Part shown: one piece after another, positions 50,627 through 62,835 of the stretch
Layout: every line of letters starts with the position of its first letter
How positions within the stretch are numbered: the first letter of the stretch is position 1
Assembly: GCF_020184175.1 (NCBI RefSeq)
Contig: NC_065533.1
Location: forward strand, 42,694,351 to 42,758,350
Direction: 5' to 3'
DNA length: 64,000 bases
From: Aphis gossypii
Taxonomy: Eukaryota > Arthropoda > Insecta > Hemiptera > Aphididae
Program-made: the position numbers and the translations under genes
The notes under the pieces: generated by a model
Database searches by the model: none
Seen by the model: only the letters and a program-made list of their open reading frames with translations
Told to the model about the DNA's origin: nothing

Positions 50627-51737
50627 AAATTAAAGTATTTTAAAATACATGTTATTAATATAATGAAATTGCTCTTAAATATCCAAGTAAATTTATAAAA
50701 GATTATGGTATTTTGTATGATCTACATTATTTATCTTATAACGTTTGTAGTTTTATACATCTACCTATGTTTACTGAAATTCATGGACCCCTTTATAATT
50801 TTAGTTCATTTTAATACAAAAACTATTTATAAGAGATTAAAAAAAAAACTTTAAAATGTGTAAAATATTTTTTGCTAGTAATATTGATTAGGTTAAAAGA
50901 AAAACAAAAAAAAAAGGTAACCAATAAAATAATTATTGACATAATAAAGTTATTTTCTATTTCTATTTTAATTTTCTATATATGCCCTAACTGTTAATGG
51001 CCCTAAGATCTTAAAAGACAACATTTATTTTTATCACTCAAAAATGTCTATCCACCCTTTTTGAAGAGGAAAATCATTGTTAATAATTTATGAGTGCATC
51101 ATAAATAATTGTCATGTTGATTATTATGTACATTAATTGTAGGATTATTACAAGATGTTTTATCTTGTGATCCTTTTCCGTACTATTATTAATATCTATT
51201 TGAAATTCTATTAAATTGTCTGATTTGCGTTAAATGTTTGTTTTTTTTTATCTTTTTATGAAACAACTAAATGAAGTAGTGAAGTGATTATAACTCTTTT
51301 ATAGTAAAATGTAATTTTTTTAAATAATAGGAAACCTCCGTATGCTTATTATAATAAATAATTTAAAATGTCTATAAAAGAGAATAATATAAAAATTATT
51401 TATTAGTTAGGTTTTATTTTTTAAAAATATTTCATAATATTGAAACATTTTAAACACCTACAAATGAATACCTTTGGAATTTGGAAATAATTATTGTTCA
51501 TTGAAATAGATATATGTAGATATTGTTCTACCTTCATGCATTATGAAATAAATTTGTAGGTAAGTATCTATTGAAATTCATATCTAATGTTAAGTAAAAA
51601 TCAATAGGAACCTATATTACTAGGGACAGCAAACCTTTCTGTACCTGCGTGTCAAATAAAAATTTTTTTTTAATATTATTTTCCCTGCTTGTCAACCAAT
51701 TTAGTGACCCCTTTTTTAAACTTAAAAATTATAAATA
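50627..51737. other. Intergenic, nothing recognised
   Basis: AT-rich. Around 51628-51720 a block GGGACAGCAAACC followed by a CTGCGTGTCAA word resembles the end of a hAT element, but no partner end or duplication was found. Confidence 0.4.
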
Positions 51738-51745
51738 AAATATAA

Positions 51746-52714
51746 CAGCGATTCCCAACCCATAGGCCGTGAATCATAGAATATTAAATATTATTAGATG
51801 TTATATATTTCTATTTATACCTATCTAATAATATTACTGGTTATAATAATATTTAATCAATATTAACTATTGTATACCTACAATTAACGGTATCAAACGT
51901 TTGAATGTAGTTTTATCTTATACGAGTATACAGGATGATTGATTAAGCGTAAAACACTCATTATTTCCAAAACTATTCATGTTTTTGAAAATATTTTTTT
52001 ACATATTTTCAAATTGTTAAAAAAACAACATTTTTATAAAAAAATTATATTTTTAATATTTTTTATCCTTATGATTTTTTAAGTTTTTTACTTTTTTGAA
52101 TGACAACATAGATTTTTAATTTCATATTCCAAAGCAGAATAATTGTTTGAGTATTTTGGTTCATAAAAATCGAATTTAGGGTGAGTAGTTTATGAGTTAT
52201 TCTTATTCAAAGTTTTATACAAGCGGAGTAATGGACAAACATTTTGCGGGGTAACCCCGTACCACTCCACTTCGCGCAGCTATACTTTAAATACGTATAA
52301 CTCATAAACTACTCACCCTAAATTCAATTTTTATGTATCGAACTACTCAGAAAATTATTCTGCTTTGGAATATGAAATTAAAAATCTATGTTGTCATTCA
52401 AAAGAGTAAAATACTTAAAAAATTATAAGGATAAAAAATATTTAAGAATATAATTTTTTTATAAAAACATTGTTTTTTTAACAATTTGAAACTATGTAAA
52501 AAAATATTTTCAAAAACATGAATACTTTTTGAAATAATGAGTGTTCAACGATAAAAAAATCACCCTGTGGCCTGTATATGCATTATGCATATAATATATA
52601 ATATTATATATTATAGTTATATGAATAAGTATATACGTGTGCTGTTAGTGGACCCCAGAGATTTTTTTTTACAAAATTGTTGTTCTACACAACTAAAAAG
52701 GTTGGGAACCGCTG
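51746..52714. mobile_element. hAT MITE carrying a nested foldback element
   Basis: The ends are CAGCGATTCCCAACC and the reverse complement of CAGCGGTTCCCAACC, a classic hAT terminus. The flanks AAATATAA (51738-51745) and AAATTTAA (52715-52722) agree at 7 of 8 positions. Of the 969 bp, 637 belong to an inserted foldback element, leaving a host MITE of about 330 bp. Noncoding. Confidence 0.8.
51931..52567. mobile_element. Foldback element (CAGGRTGAT family), copy 2, about 300-bp arms
   Basis: The two halves are imperfect reverse complements almost throughout: ACACTCATTATTTCCAAAAC near the left end against ACACTCATTATTTCAAAAAG on the other strand, and GGGTGAGTAGTTTATGAGTT in the left arm matched by its complement in the right. 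The ends are CAGGATGATT and CAGGGTGATT. A short GC-rich spacer (CGGGGTAACCCCG) lies at the middle. Inserted in a hAT MITE, so it is the younger of the two. Noncoding. Confidence 0.88.
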
Positions 52715-52722
52715 AAATTTAA

Positions 52723-55700
52723 CATTCAGTAAATATTGACAGTAGTGAAGGTACCTATGTCACTAAAAGAGCGAGTGAGTATCATATAGCTTCGCCATCT
52801 CTGCTATAAATATTAAAATATACTATAATGTTACGTTCTATGCAGTATGCATAATTTTTCTAATAAATACCAATGTCTCTATAGTCTATTTTCCTAAATT
52901 TTAATATATTACCTATTTTAATAATTACGTTGAATACGCGAGTATTCAAAAATTTCGAACTTATTATTAATACATGCCTTTGTGGAAAAATCGTATTTTA
53001 TACTTCGAAAATTAATTTAAGTTTATTAGTCTTGTTTATCTATTTTTGTAAGAGTTGATGTTTGAAAAAATGGTCCTACGCGTTTTTAGAAATTAACTAA
53101 GAAAAAAACCAAAAAATGTTTTAATTTTATAATGATATTTTAATTAAGAAATTTATTATACTTATATATATTTCGTCAAAATTAAAAATTGCTATTATAT
53201 ACATAATAATATAAATATAATATAATCAACAAAAAATAATATTATGCTTATAATATATATATTTATAAAAATAAAAAAATACGTACACGCTTGGAAATTG
53301 TTTTTAGCTGTTAAATGTCGATAGGTGGATTATTGGCGGTGAATATAAAGAAACTTTAATTTGAATAAAAAACAATAGAATAATATTATTATTAATATTT
53401 ATTTAGAATAACACTGTAACGAGTAAGAAAAATAACAGAAAGGATGTGTTAACACATGATGCGATCTCAAACTTCAGTTGAAGACTAACGAAAAAAAGAA
53501 ATGATTCGAACTGGTCAAAGGAATTTATCGGTTATAATAGTATACACTATAAGTAGTTACTATACATATATTCTTGACCATTTAATAATGTCCATTATTT
53601 GGTTTTAACAATACGGTGTATTTTTAAAGAACGCCAACTGTTGGTTGAATCTATACTAATTTGAGTTTTAAGTATGTCGGCGAATAGGTGATTAAATGAT
53701 CATTACGTACCAAATAGGGCGATTAAAATGTCAACTCAGACCTTTAATATTTACTTATAAAATAGTTTTATTTGATTATTTTTAAATCGTCTGATAAAAT
53801 AATTAATTCAACTATAGCTGCTGTAAATAAATATTTAGAAAAATAATCAAACAAATATTGATTTAATTTCAGATCTGAAAAATGATCATTTAGCGCAAAA
53901 AATATTCTTGATAACGATTTGACAAAAAAAATAGTTACTTGTCAATAAAATATATTTGTTTAGCGTTGTTCTTACACTTGAATAGGGTACACGATATAAA
54001 AGAATTAGTGCTACTATTTCCTGTATAGATAATAATCGAATAAACCTCTATAATATACCTATATATCGTATTGTATGTCATTATTTTGCTACCTGTGTTC
54101 TCTAAGAAAGAGAATAGGCCATGGTATCAGTAATAATTCTTAATAATTAATAAAGTTATCTTATTAAGGTTAGTAACTCCATAGTGCTGCATACGAATTA
54201 CCTCCCGTCACGACAATTCCTTCCGTATTGCGTCCCGAGTATTTTTGGGGGTCATAATAGTTTCATCCCGAATTTTTTTCGAGTCCATACCAATTGTGCC
54301 TTGTACATTTAAAAACTAAATAATATTTCCCTTCCCATTTTTACACACACTTAGAACAGTAAACAGACACTTTGTACTATCTATTGCTAGTATTGCTTGA
54401 GTTGCATTGACACTTTGTAATAAATTGATAAAAATCGATCGCGGGCACTTTTTACGGTAATAAATAAACCGGGAAATATAATATCTTATTTTGATTCAAC
54501 ATATATAAGTGAGTAAGAATGGTATACCTATCTAGATCCCCCCTTTAAATCAGACACCAAACGATTAATAATTCAAATAGGAACGAATAATATTTTTAGT
54601 TATATAATATAGTAATAGTTAACTAATTCAAGTTTAGAAGTGTTTTGCGATTTTTTATGAATTTGCTAATCATTTGAACAAAGTGCAAGAAAAAAACTAA
54701 AATTCAAACATAAATTAATTTTATATTAAGAAAATAATAACAAATATTTACACAATAAAATTACTTGAAATAATATGCCATACTTTACATTTTTAAATTT
54801 ATATATTAAGACTTATTATTTATTGCAGTGAATATTTTAAAAATTCAAGAAACCTGTACATAGCATAATAATTATTATCATAAATACTATTACCTATTAT
54901 TATTTATGCCTATTAATTACCCGTATTTTTTAATAACAAATTATGTGATATGTGTATATTTTTTCTACCTGAAATAATACTAACTGTTCGCGATTCAAGT
55001 GTTTCCTGGGAGGCCGTACAAAGTGTCTTATATAATCACGTAGAACTGTCTGTAATATTAATTACTATCTTCCTACTCTAAGTAGGTAAAAATACTGTTT
55101 TTGTTTTTATATAAATATAAATTATTATAGTATTATTGCATTTGTAATTGTAAATGTATAAAAATATTGTCGTTATTGCCTATTGGTAAAAATCTATTAT
55201 TCTTGTAGGTACCTACCTATGTATTTTGTAATATTAACAAGCTTTATCCTTATCGTAATTATTTTTATTAAATCGAAAATACTAAAATAAATGATAATAA
55301 TCAACAATTTCAATTTATACATTTTATATATTACAAATGCACAACATTCACAAACCCACAGGTAATGGGGACGAAATTTAACCTTGCTCAAGAAAAACCT
55401 AATACGCAATTGATATTATACCTTTTTATGCGAGACGCAATTCGTAAGCAGTGCTCCATTTAATAGGTACTTAAAATCGTTCTTTCAGTGAAAGATTGTG
55501 AGATACCTATCACTTACTATTTTTTTGAAGAGCAACCATTATTTTTAATATAATACAAAATATTTTTCTGAACATTTTTTCTATGTACCTACGTATATAC
55601 CACATATATCTTTGATTGAGCCTTACATAATACATATATGTATTATCTAAGGGTTGAGTCAATATTAAATATATATTTTGCTTTTGCTGATAAGACAATA

Positions 55701-57088
55701 AGTACCTACTTATAGGAACGGCGTGTGATAGTATTGAAAGCTATCATAAAAATCGAAATCTTTTTTTGGTTTTATTAATAAAATATTATAAAACAATATT
55801 AGGATTATTATACTGTGATTAATAAAAAAAAAAAAAAACCCCAATTATCAAATGTTTGGTATCAGAAAAGGTATTTAAAAGCGCTCGATATAACACTTCC
55901 AACTGCTGCATAAAATCGTGGTCACACCACCCTACCGCACCCAGCTATCACTACTGTACTACTCGTTTATAATACAGGACAGGTAATCGAAATCCAAAGA
56001 GCTTCTGTCAATATATTACACACATATATTATATGACCTTAATTTACTAATTTTCTTACGAATTATTATTAAATTATAATATAGAATATAGATTATGAAG
56101 TATATTTAGTGATGAGTATACCTATTATATCTAAAATAAAAATACTTATATTATTTCTCATTGATAAAATTAATAAAAAAAATTTATTTTTCTTTCTTTT
56201 TGAGCGGGCATGCGGCGTTTACCTCTCTTACCTTGACCGGCGACCGCACGCTACTGATAAGTAAGTTTCTAATAGTGAATGGGTACAATTAATATACTTA
56301 TTAGCTATTAGCATACAGAATCGATAATGGTTAAAATATAGAAGTTAAATGGTACTAAGACAATAATTGCCTTTTAGATACAGAATCTATAATTTTATGA
56401 TCTTTTAGTAATATTCTACAGAAAAATAAGAATAAATGCATAAAAAAATTTAATGCAATATATTTTTATAAAAAAAAAGACCATTTATTTTTCAGTTTCT
56501 TCAGTATTTCCTAAAGTATTAGAATATAATTTATAGATAACTGTCAAAATATTTAAATAAACTTCAAGTGCAAATTAAATAGAGCTACTCTCAGAAGTAA
56601 TTTTCCAATTTCAATGATCACTATTATCAATTACAAATATAATATAATATATACTTATATCATACAAGTTGTATGATATTTGCATTATCGCAAGATCAGT
56701 TAATGTAATGAAAACACTGACGTCTGACACAAAATGTTCTAATCATGTACATGGTAAATCCTTTATAGTTTTAAAATCTTTATAAATATTACATAATATA
56801 TTTTTTTAGTCATTTATCTTTATAATTTATTTTAAAAAATGTTATCCATATAGGTACATTTAATTTAATAAAGTCTTTAGAAGTCTAACTATAAAAATAA
56901 ATGTCTATTTTAAAAAAAAATTAATCATCTATACTGTTACTAAAAATGACCTATACTTATGAGTTATGACATATGCAAACATATTCAATAAATATCCAAT
57001 AAATAAAAAAAGGTAGGTACCTCTCTCGTACATTACATGTCGAGCAGGTTATTATTATAGACATTTTAAATTTGAATTTAATGATTAT
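52723..57088. other. Intergenic, no gene recognised
   Basis: AT-rich DNA. Opposed donor-like sites flank a small CpG patch at 56.2-56.26 kb (minus GTCAAG followed by GTAAGAG; plus GATAA followed by GTAAGTT), which might be an isolated untranslated exon. ORFs of 62-70 codons at 55.2-55.7 kb have no recognisable features. Confidence 0.45.
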
Positions 57089-57096
57089 ATTACAAT

Positions 57097-57262
57097 CAGA
57101 GGCGTATCCAGAATGACTTTATGAGGATGGTTACAGGAATAAAAATACATCTACAACATAATAATATTAAATAAATATAAATTAAAATTATTAGATAACA
57201 TTAAAAAAAAGCCTAAGGGGGTGGTCTGAACCCCCAAAACCACCTCTGTGGATACACCACTG
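57097..57262. mobile_element. hAT MITE with 7/8 target duplication
   Basis: A 166-bp element with ends CAGAGGCGTATCCA and the reverse complement of CAGTGGTGTATCCA, flanked by ATTACAAT and ATTATAAT. An internal GGGGGTGGT/ACCCCC pair forms a second inverted repeat. Related by its ends to the MITEs at 14327 and 45678. Confidence 0.85.
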
Positions 57263-57270
57263 ATTATAAT

Positions 57271-57306
57271 GTTATACAGAAAACGATTCTGAATGAAAAC
57301 AGTCTA
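57271..57306. repeat. Dispersed repeat related to 42179-42215
   Basis: See the partner at 42179. The common core is TATAC.GAAAA..ATTCTGA followed by a purine-rich run. Confidence 0.4.
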
Positions 57307-57489
57307 TCATATCACTAAGTGGTATGTTTTTTTTTTTTATATAGCTATTAAAAGTACTTATTTTACTTCTAGTAAAAGTATTTTTGGTTGATACAATTTT
57401 TTTAAAAGAAATTCTATTCATTATATTATTAGTGTTTAATAATTATTATAATAATACATATTTACACTGTATTATATAAACTTATACAA

Positions 57490-57662
57490 CTATAAACTAA
57501 ATACAATTTGTTTTAATATTATGAAGAATCTGAATTTGGAAAAGCGTTTTTTATTACACTCAATCATCCAAACATCTTTAGAAACATTATCATTAGTTAT
57601 TTGTTTGGATAAATCAACCACGTACTTGTCTATAGTCTCTTTGGAAAATGGCACAGCATCAC
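57490..57662 (-). CDS. Candidate terminal coding exon, uncharacterised
   Basis: On the minus strand an acceptor (TTTCTTTAG before GTGATG) opens a 56-codon frame ending at TAG 57490-57492. Part of the translation (VPFSKETIDKYVVDLSKQIT, then VSKDVWMIECNKKRFSK) has a more protein-like composition than the surrounding AT-rich frames. I recognise no family, and no donor-bearing upstream exon joins it convincingly. It could be the last exon of a small-exon gene, or chance. Confidence 0.3.
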
Positions 57663-58492
57663 CTAAAGAAATACAAATATATTTTGAATAAAATAATTAT
57701 AAATTTAAATTATTGAAATAATTCACAAAATTGTAGATTAAATAATATATTATTTGGCTATTTTTAAATTCATAAATACCTTAACATTTTAAATATTAAG
57801 ACTAAAATTGTTAGAATTATTTTTGTTTATGACTATACATATTGTTGTATTTTGTCTGAGAGACTATTATATTAGAACAGTTAGAAACTTTAGACAGCTG
57901 ATACTTTGACATTGCAAAATGATATCATTGATATTAAACTAATGGACGCGGCATAACACAAAAATCTGTAACCTAACATAATTGATACTATTATTAACCG
58001 CTAGATGTCATAATTGATAAAATTGTAACAATTATCTGTACATATTATGTTTTCTCTCTCTTACAAGAGTTTTATTTTCCTTGTCACACAGAAGATGTGT
58101 GTGAGTGAGGACCATCGTTTCTGTCTCAGTTATGTTGGCCTAAATAGTGTATGTAGAATGTATAAAGAAACGCCGTATCCATTGTTTAATATCTATGAAT
58201 GATATTAATTTTGCACAATTGACAAGGTTAACTAAAATAATTTAAATGCAATTTTTCATTCTTTGGTGATCTAAATTAGGAGCATATTAAAGCTTATAGA
58301 CTGTTAATAATTCTCCTATGTGACGTTCTCTTATTGACCAAAATAATCTTTAAATGATACAAACAGTCACTTAACATAACTGTTGCAAACTATTATTTTA
58401 AAAATTAGAATTAAATGTTATAAACAGTGACAATAAAAATTGTCTATTGTAAAATATATCAATAAAACTTAGACCACTAATGTAGCTATGAC

Positions 58493-58590
58493 CTAATAAG
58501 CGACGTTCTCTTCTGGATGATGAGCATGTAGAATGGGTATCGGGTTCTCTATGTTGTCACAGGATAACAATTTTTCCATCAATGGCATTC
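58493..58590 (-). CDS. Candidate terminal coding exon, uncharacterised
   Basis: On the minus strand an acceptor (TTTTATTATAG before GAATGCC) opens a 31-codon frame (MPLMEKLLSCDNIENP, then ILHAHHPEENVAY) ending at TAG 58493-58495. Like the exons at 57662 and 59894 it starts with two bases of a split codon, so all three could accept the same upstream exon. No family recognised. Confidence 0.28.
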
Positions 58591-59838
58591 CTATAATAAA
58601 AAGAATTGAATATTATAAAATTAATAATTTCTTCAATTTATTATTATAGAAATGATAAAATGTTATAATTGTTCATTAAATATAATACAATTTTAAATAA
58701 ATTTATTTATGTGTACATAACAATAAATATAGAATAGAGATAGTTAAATACATTTAATTACTAAATTATTATTTATTATTTCAATAACAAAGGTATAAGG
58801 TATAGTGTTCGATAAATTACATTTTTTTTTTTTTTTTTGATTATTCAATTAGGTACTAAGTATAACGTAAAATTTAAATTAAATTACTTTTTATTATTAA
58901 AAATATGCTCATTACCAAAGTGACTTTAGCCATAACTGCAAATGTATAATAATATTATTATTATTATTATCCTAACAGATATTATTGTAAGAATATTTTT
59001 TTTATTGAAATGAGATATTTTTAATCTAATAAAAATGAACAGAACTTATGTAAACTATTATAATTGAAATAAGATTGATTTTATTTTATTAATGTTTACA
59101 TATTTTGATATAATTATTACATTCTTTAAAAACGCATACATATTTAGTACCTAGGTCTTATATTAATTTATTTAATGTTTATGATATTTCTTATAATACC
59201 TAACATCATTATTTTTGTTGATTATATTGATGTGATAAACTGTTGACATAGAATGTTCCTTTTTAATTTTGTAAATTTTTTTTAATACCTATTTAATATT
59301 TAAACATTTGTGATTTTTTTTATAAAATATTTTTACAAAAGTAATTTGGAAAAATTAACAGAAGTAACTTTAATTACATAAAAATTGTCTTCGATAAAAT
59401 TGTAATTATATTATTACCTACTACTTTAAACTAATTTTGTTTAAAGCTACTTACAAGTTATAACTTTAGTTAAGTTATATTCTGATATTGCAAGGGACAT
59501 TAATGTATCATGTTCTGTTCGAAAAGGGATTGTATTTAAAATTTTTTTAAATTTTATATTTAATGTATTAAAGTTACTTACTTGTTGTTCAAATCATGAC
59601 AATCCATTTCACAGCAAGCATAGTATCAAAACAAAACAAGTCACAGTTTTGGTTTTAAATCTAAAATTAAAATTGAATTAGTATGTTAATCATGTCTAAC
59701 GTTATTATTAATTTGCAGAAGTTATTTGTGTATAATATAAATTTACATAATCCAAATCAATAGGTACTTACTTCAAAGTAGAAAAGTATACTTAACTAAT
59801 ATCATAAAAATATATAGTTACATCAATTCTTATTTCTT

Positions 59839-59894
59839 TTACTGTTTCTGGCCAAGTTGTGGTTCATTCTCAACAGTACATTTGCAGAGGTTTT
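59839..59894 (-). CDS. Candidate terminal coding exon, uncharacterised
   Basis: On the minus strand an acceptor (GTTTTTAG before AAAACC) opens a 17-codon frame NLCKCTVENEPQLGQKQ ending in TAA. It is in the same split-codon phase as the candidates at 58590 and 57662. It is very short and may be chance. Confidence 0.2.
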
Positions 59895-60110
59895 CTAAAA
59901 ACAAAACAAATTAATTTAATTAAATATGAAAAAAATATTATATGTATACCTTCATGCTAATTGTCCATTTATGTTTAGATTATGAATATAAATTCTGCAT
60001 AGACTGTATTTAAGTAAATGTTTAATGTCTACCTACATTACTTCCGTCATAAGCTAAAACACTGTAAGTCACCATAAAACGATTTTGAGAAAATGTGGTT
60101 TTGTATTTTA

Positions 60111-60200
60111 CATTTTCTTAAAATCATAAAATTGCATACATTTTCTTAAAATCATAAAATTTCATACATTTTCTTAAAATCATAAAATTGTATACATTTT
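60111..60200. repeat. 28-bp tandem repeat, about 3.2 copies
   Basis: The unit CATTTTCTTAAAATCATAAA plus eight bases recurs at 60111, 60139 and 60167 with one or two changes, and a fourth partial copy starts at 60195. Confidence 0.92.
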
Positions 60201-62443
60201 AATTATTTAAATATGATATACCTACCTAATATGTTTTCCTGTGTAATTTTACCAGACTAATACAATAATAAATATGATTAAATGAATTTAACGAGATATT
60301 TTACTTTTCACATTGCACCTTAGTATTGGTATAAAATTTGGATGCTTTGATCATAAGTAAGAATGCAGTTAGTAGCTAGTAAGTAACAATTTCTGATATG
60401 ACTTAGCTAAAATACCATATCTTCAACAATACTTATAGCGTTATTACCTAGTACCCGCAAATTTTTCTACGATTTACGGCGTTATGCCGTTAGATATAGT
60501 TATTTGATTATTGCTTAGCTATATCATAATATTTTTGGAGTAATATTTCAGAAACACAGCATATTTATCTACACAAGCCGAATTTCACTATTATTTTTTT
60601 TATTTTTACCTTATTTTGATGATTTTGGAGGACTTGCGGCGTTTTTGCTCAAGACGGCACATTAGGTACAATTACATTAAAGAATATTATATCTATTGAA
60701 TAATTAAATACTACTACCTAATACTAGTACAAACTGAAGACAAGACTCGACTTAATAATACAGTATAATAATAATAATATTATTATGGTAAGTCAAAACC
60801 ATTGGTTGAGATAGTAGTGAGATAAAGGAATAATATACGCCAATACCGCGGTATTGGGAAAACGATTACCTATTCAGTTATAGCGCTAGCAGTCTTTCTA
60901 AATAAGCCGCTAAAGTAGGATTCATTATCTCGTTTTACGCGCGAATATAATATAGGATTTTAAACCATATTAACGTGAAATCCGTTTTTGGAGTGTACTA
61001 GTGAACGATTATTTACTGAACGATTTTTGCGTTTTGAAAAAGCGTCACGTCGTAGGCGCCTATTCTAAAAGCTGGGTATTGAGTCATAAAGATAACAACG
61101 ACGTACATACACGATACATAAATATTATCTCTATCGTTCGATATTACTCATCGTCATTTATCGAAGAAATGTTCACGTTAATTGTGATATTATGTAATAT
61201 GTGTTCACTCTACTATCCAATCATTGTAAATCGGTACGTATTTCGGTTTTTGGAATAATACGATAAAATTAGTCATCGGTGGGTATTATATTATATTATA
61301 TAGGTAGGCACTTACTCATACGTGATCATAAAATATGTCGAAAAAAAAAACATTGGAATTATTATTTTGATTTTTAATCGATCTGCAAAAAAAAAAAAAA
61401 GAAACCGAAAAGAATTACATCACACGAAATTACGATAATGAGTTGTTAATGACGTTATAATAATAATAGTGATAGTGCCAATCCGCCAGTCGTTCGGTTA
61501 ATCATTTGTTTTGGTCGCTTATTTTTTTTTACAGATCGATGATTATTGTACTTAAATATTATAATATATACCAGTATAATGGGAGGAGAGTAGGTACACA
61601 AATATAATATTATAATACAATTTAACTATACTACGTCAGCACAGCGCTACGGTGCCAAGTTGGTCTGGCCGAGTGGCGAGCGCGTATAATACCACTATGG
61701 GAAATGGGAATGTTATCGCAACAGGAAACGGAATGGATGGACCGTTTTTATAAGACGATTTTATACAATGACCACGTATCGGTCAAGTGGATCGACGCCA
61801 CGACCAAGCGATACTGTTAATATATCAATTAATTGTTATATTATTATAGAAATAAATATAATATTATAGAAGATAAGTATAATACGAGCAGGTACATTAA
61901 TGTGGATTATCGAAATGCTTTCCTTAACTAAACCAAAATGGTTTGAATATTGGACTTGGGTAGTTGGGTTCAAAAAAGGTAACATTCGAATGAATTGCAC
62001 TCGGGTTAAAAACAGGTGATGTTCGAATTACATTCGATTCTCGACGTTATACTGTGCGACGTGCTTAACTAATTATTAAAAATAAATGTAAATACTTATT
62101 TTTATATTGTGATTTTGAAATTAAAACATTTATTAATTTTGAAAAATTGGTTTTTATGTTATTGTTTATTAGTTTTTAAAAAGTACACGCATTTTAAAAC
62201 TATTACAGTTGTATACAATTATTAAAACAAACACACAATCTTTAGGTATTAAAAATACCAATTTTATTCTTTAAACTGTCGACTAATAGGTTTTCGTTGA
62301 TAAATAAATTTTATATAATGATCGAAACGAGTCTAATAACTCAAACATAACTTTTTTTAAACCGAGTGTGACCTTAGGTACCCATATCGATGATTGTATT
62401 ACAATAGTGGTCGAACGGAATTCGGCGGGTATAGGTAGTACGA
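60201..62443. other. Intergenic, no gene recognised
   Basis: Mixed texture. A CpG-containing patch at 61.63-61.80 kb and another at 60.84-61.05 kb could be regulatory. An 85-codon plus-strand frame at 61001-61258 has an unremarkable translation. A GGCCGAGTGGC word at 61668 is not a tRNA. Confidence 0.45.
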
Positions 62444-62835
62444 TATACAGATGATCCATTTAACTACGGACACTTATTATTTCAAAAACTATAAACTTTA
62501 TGATTATGGAAGTATTTTTTCTACATGACTTTAAGTCGTTACTGCGTAACATATTGATTCTCTACTTAGATCATATAAATTTAAAATACTTATAATTACT
62601 GATCTCTTTAACCAAAATTTAATTTGTATGAATCGAAATAATCCTATTAATATTCTCCTCGGGAATACGAATTTTAAAATGTATTTCGTCATTGATATAA
62701 TGATATCCAATGAAGACGAGAAAAAAAATGTTATAATTTTCCAAATATGTCGATTCTTTAAAGTATTTAATTTTAATAAATGTTAATAGTCTTGGAAATA
62801 ATATGTGTCTCGTCTTAAAAGGATGACCCCGTATA
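62444..62835. mobile_element. Foldback/TIR element (GATGATCC family), copy 3
   Basis: The left end TATACAGATGATCCATTTAA and the right end read from the minus strand, TATACGGGGTCATCCTTTTA, pair imperfectly. Further inward ACACTTATTATTTCAAAAAC pairs with ACACATATTATTTCCAAGAC. The ACAC-TATTATTTC core is shared with the element at 51931. Noncoding. Confidence 0.6.

Noticed and set aside
51628..51720. hAT-like end GGGACAGCAAACC
   Set aside because: No opposite terminus and no 8-bp duplication found; too short to call.
54180..54300. CpG-containing block with repeated CCGTC/TCCCG words
   Set aside because: No coding frame, inverted ends or promoter architecture could be identified.
56221..56275. 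Possible isolated exon with donors on both strands
   Set aside because: Only about 50 bp, no acceptor or coding frame; mentioned in the intergenic note only.
61668..61740. TGGCCGAGTGGCG resembles the D-arm of a Ser/Leu tRNA
   Set aside because: No T-arm (GGTTCAAATC-like), no anticodon stem and no matching acceptor stem follow within tRNA distance.
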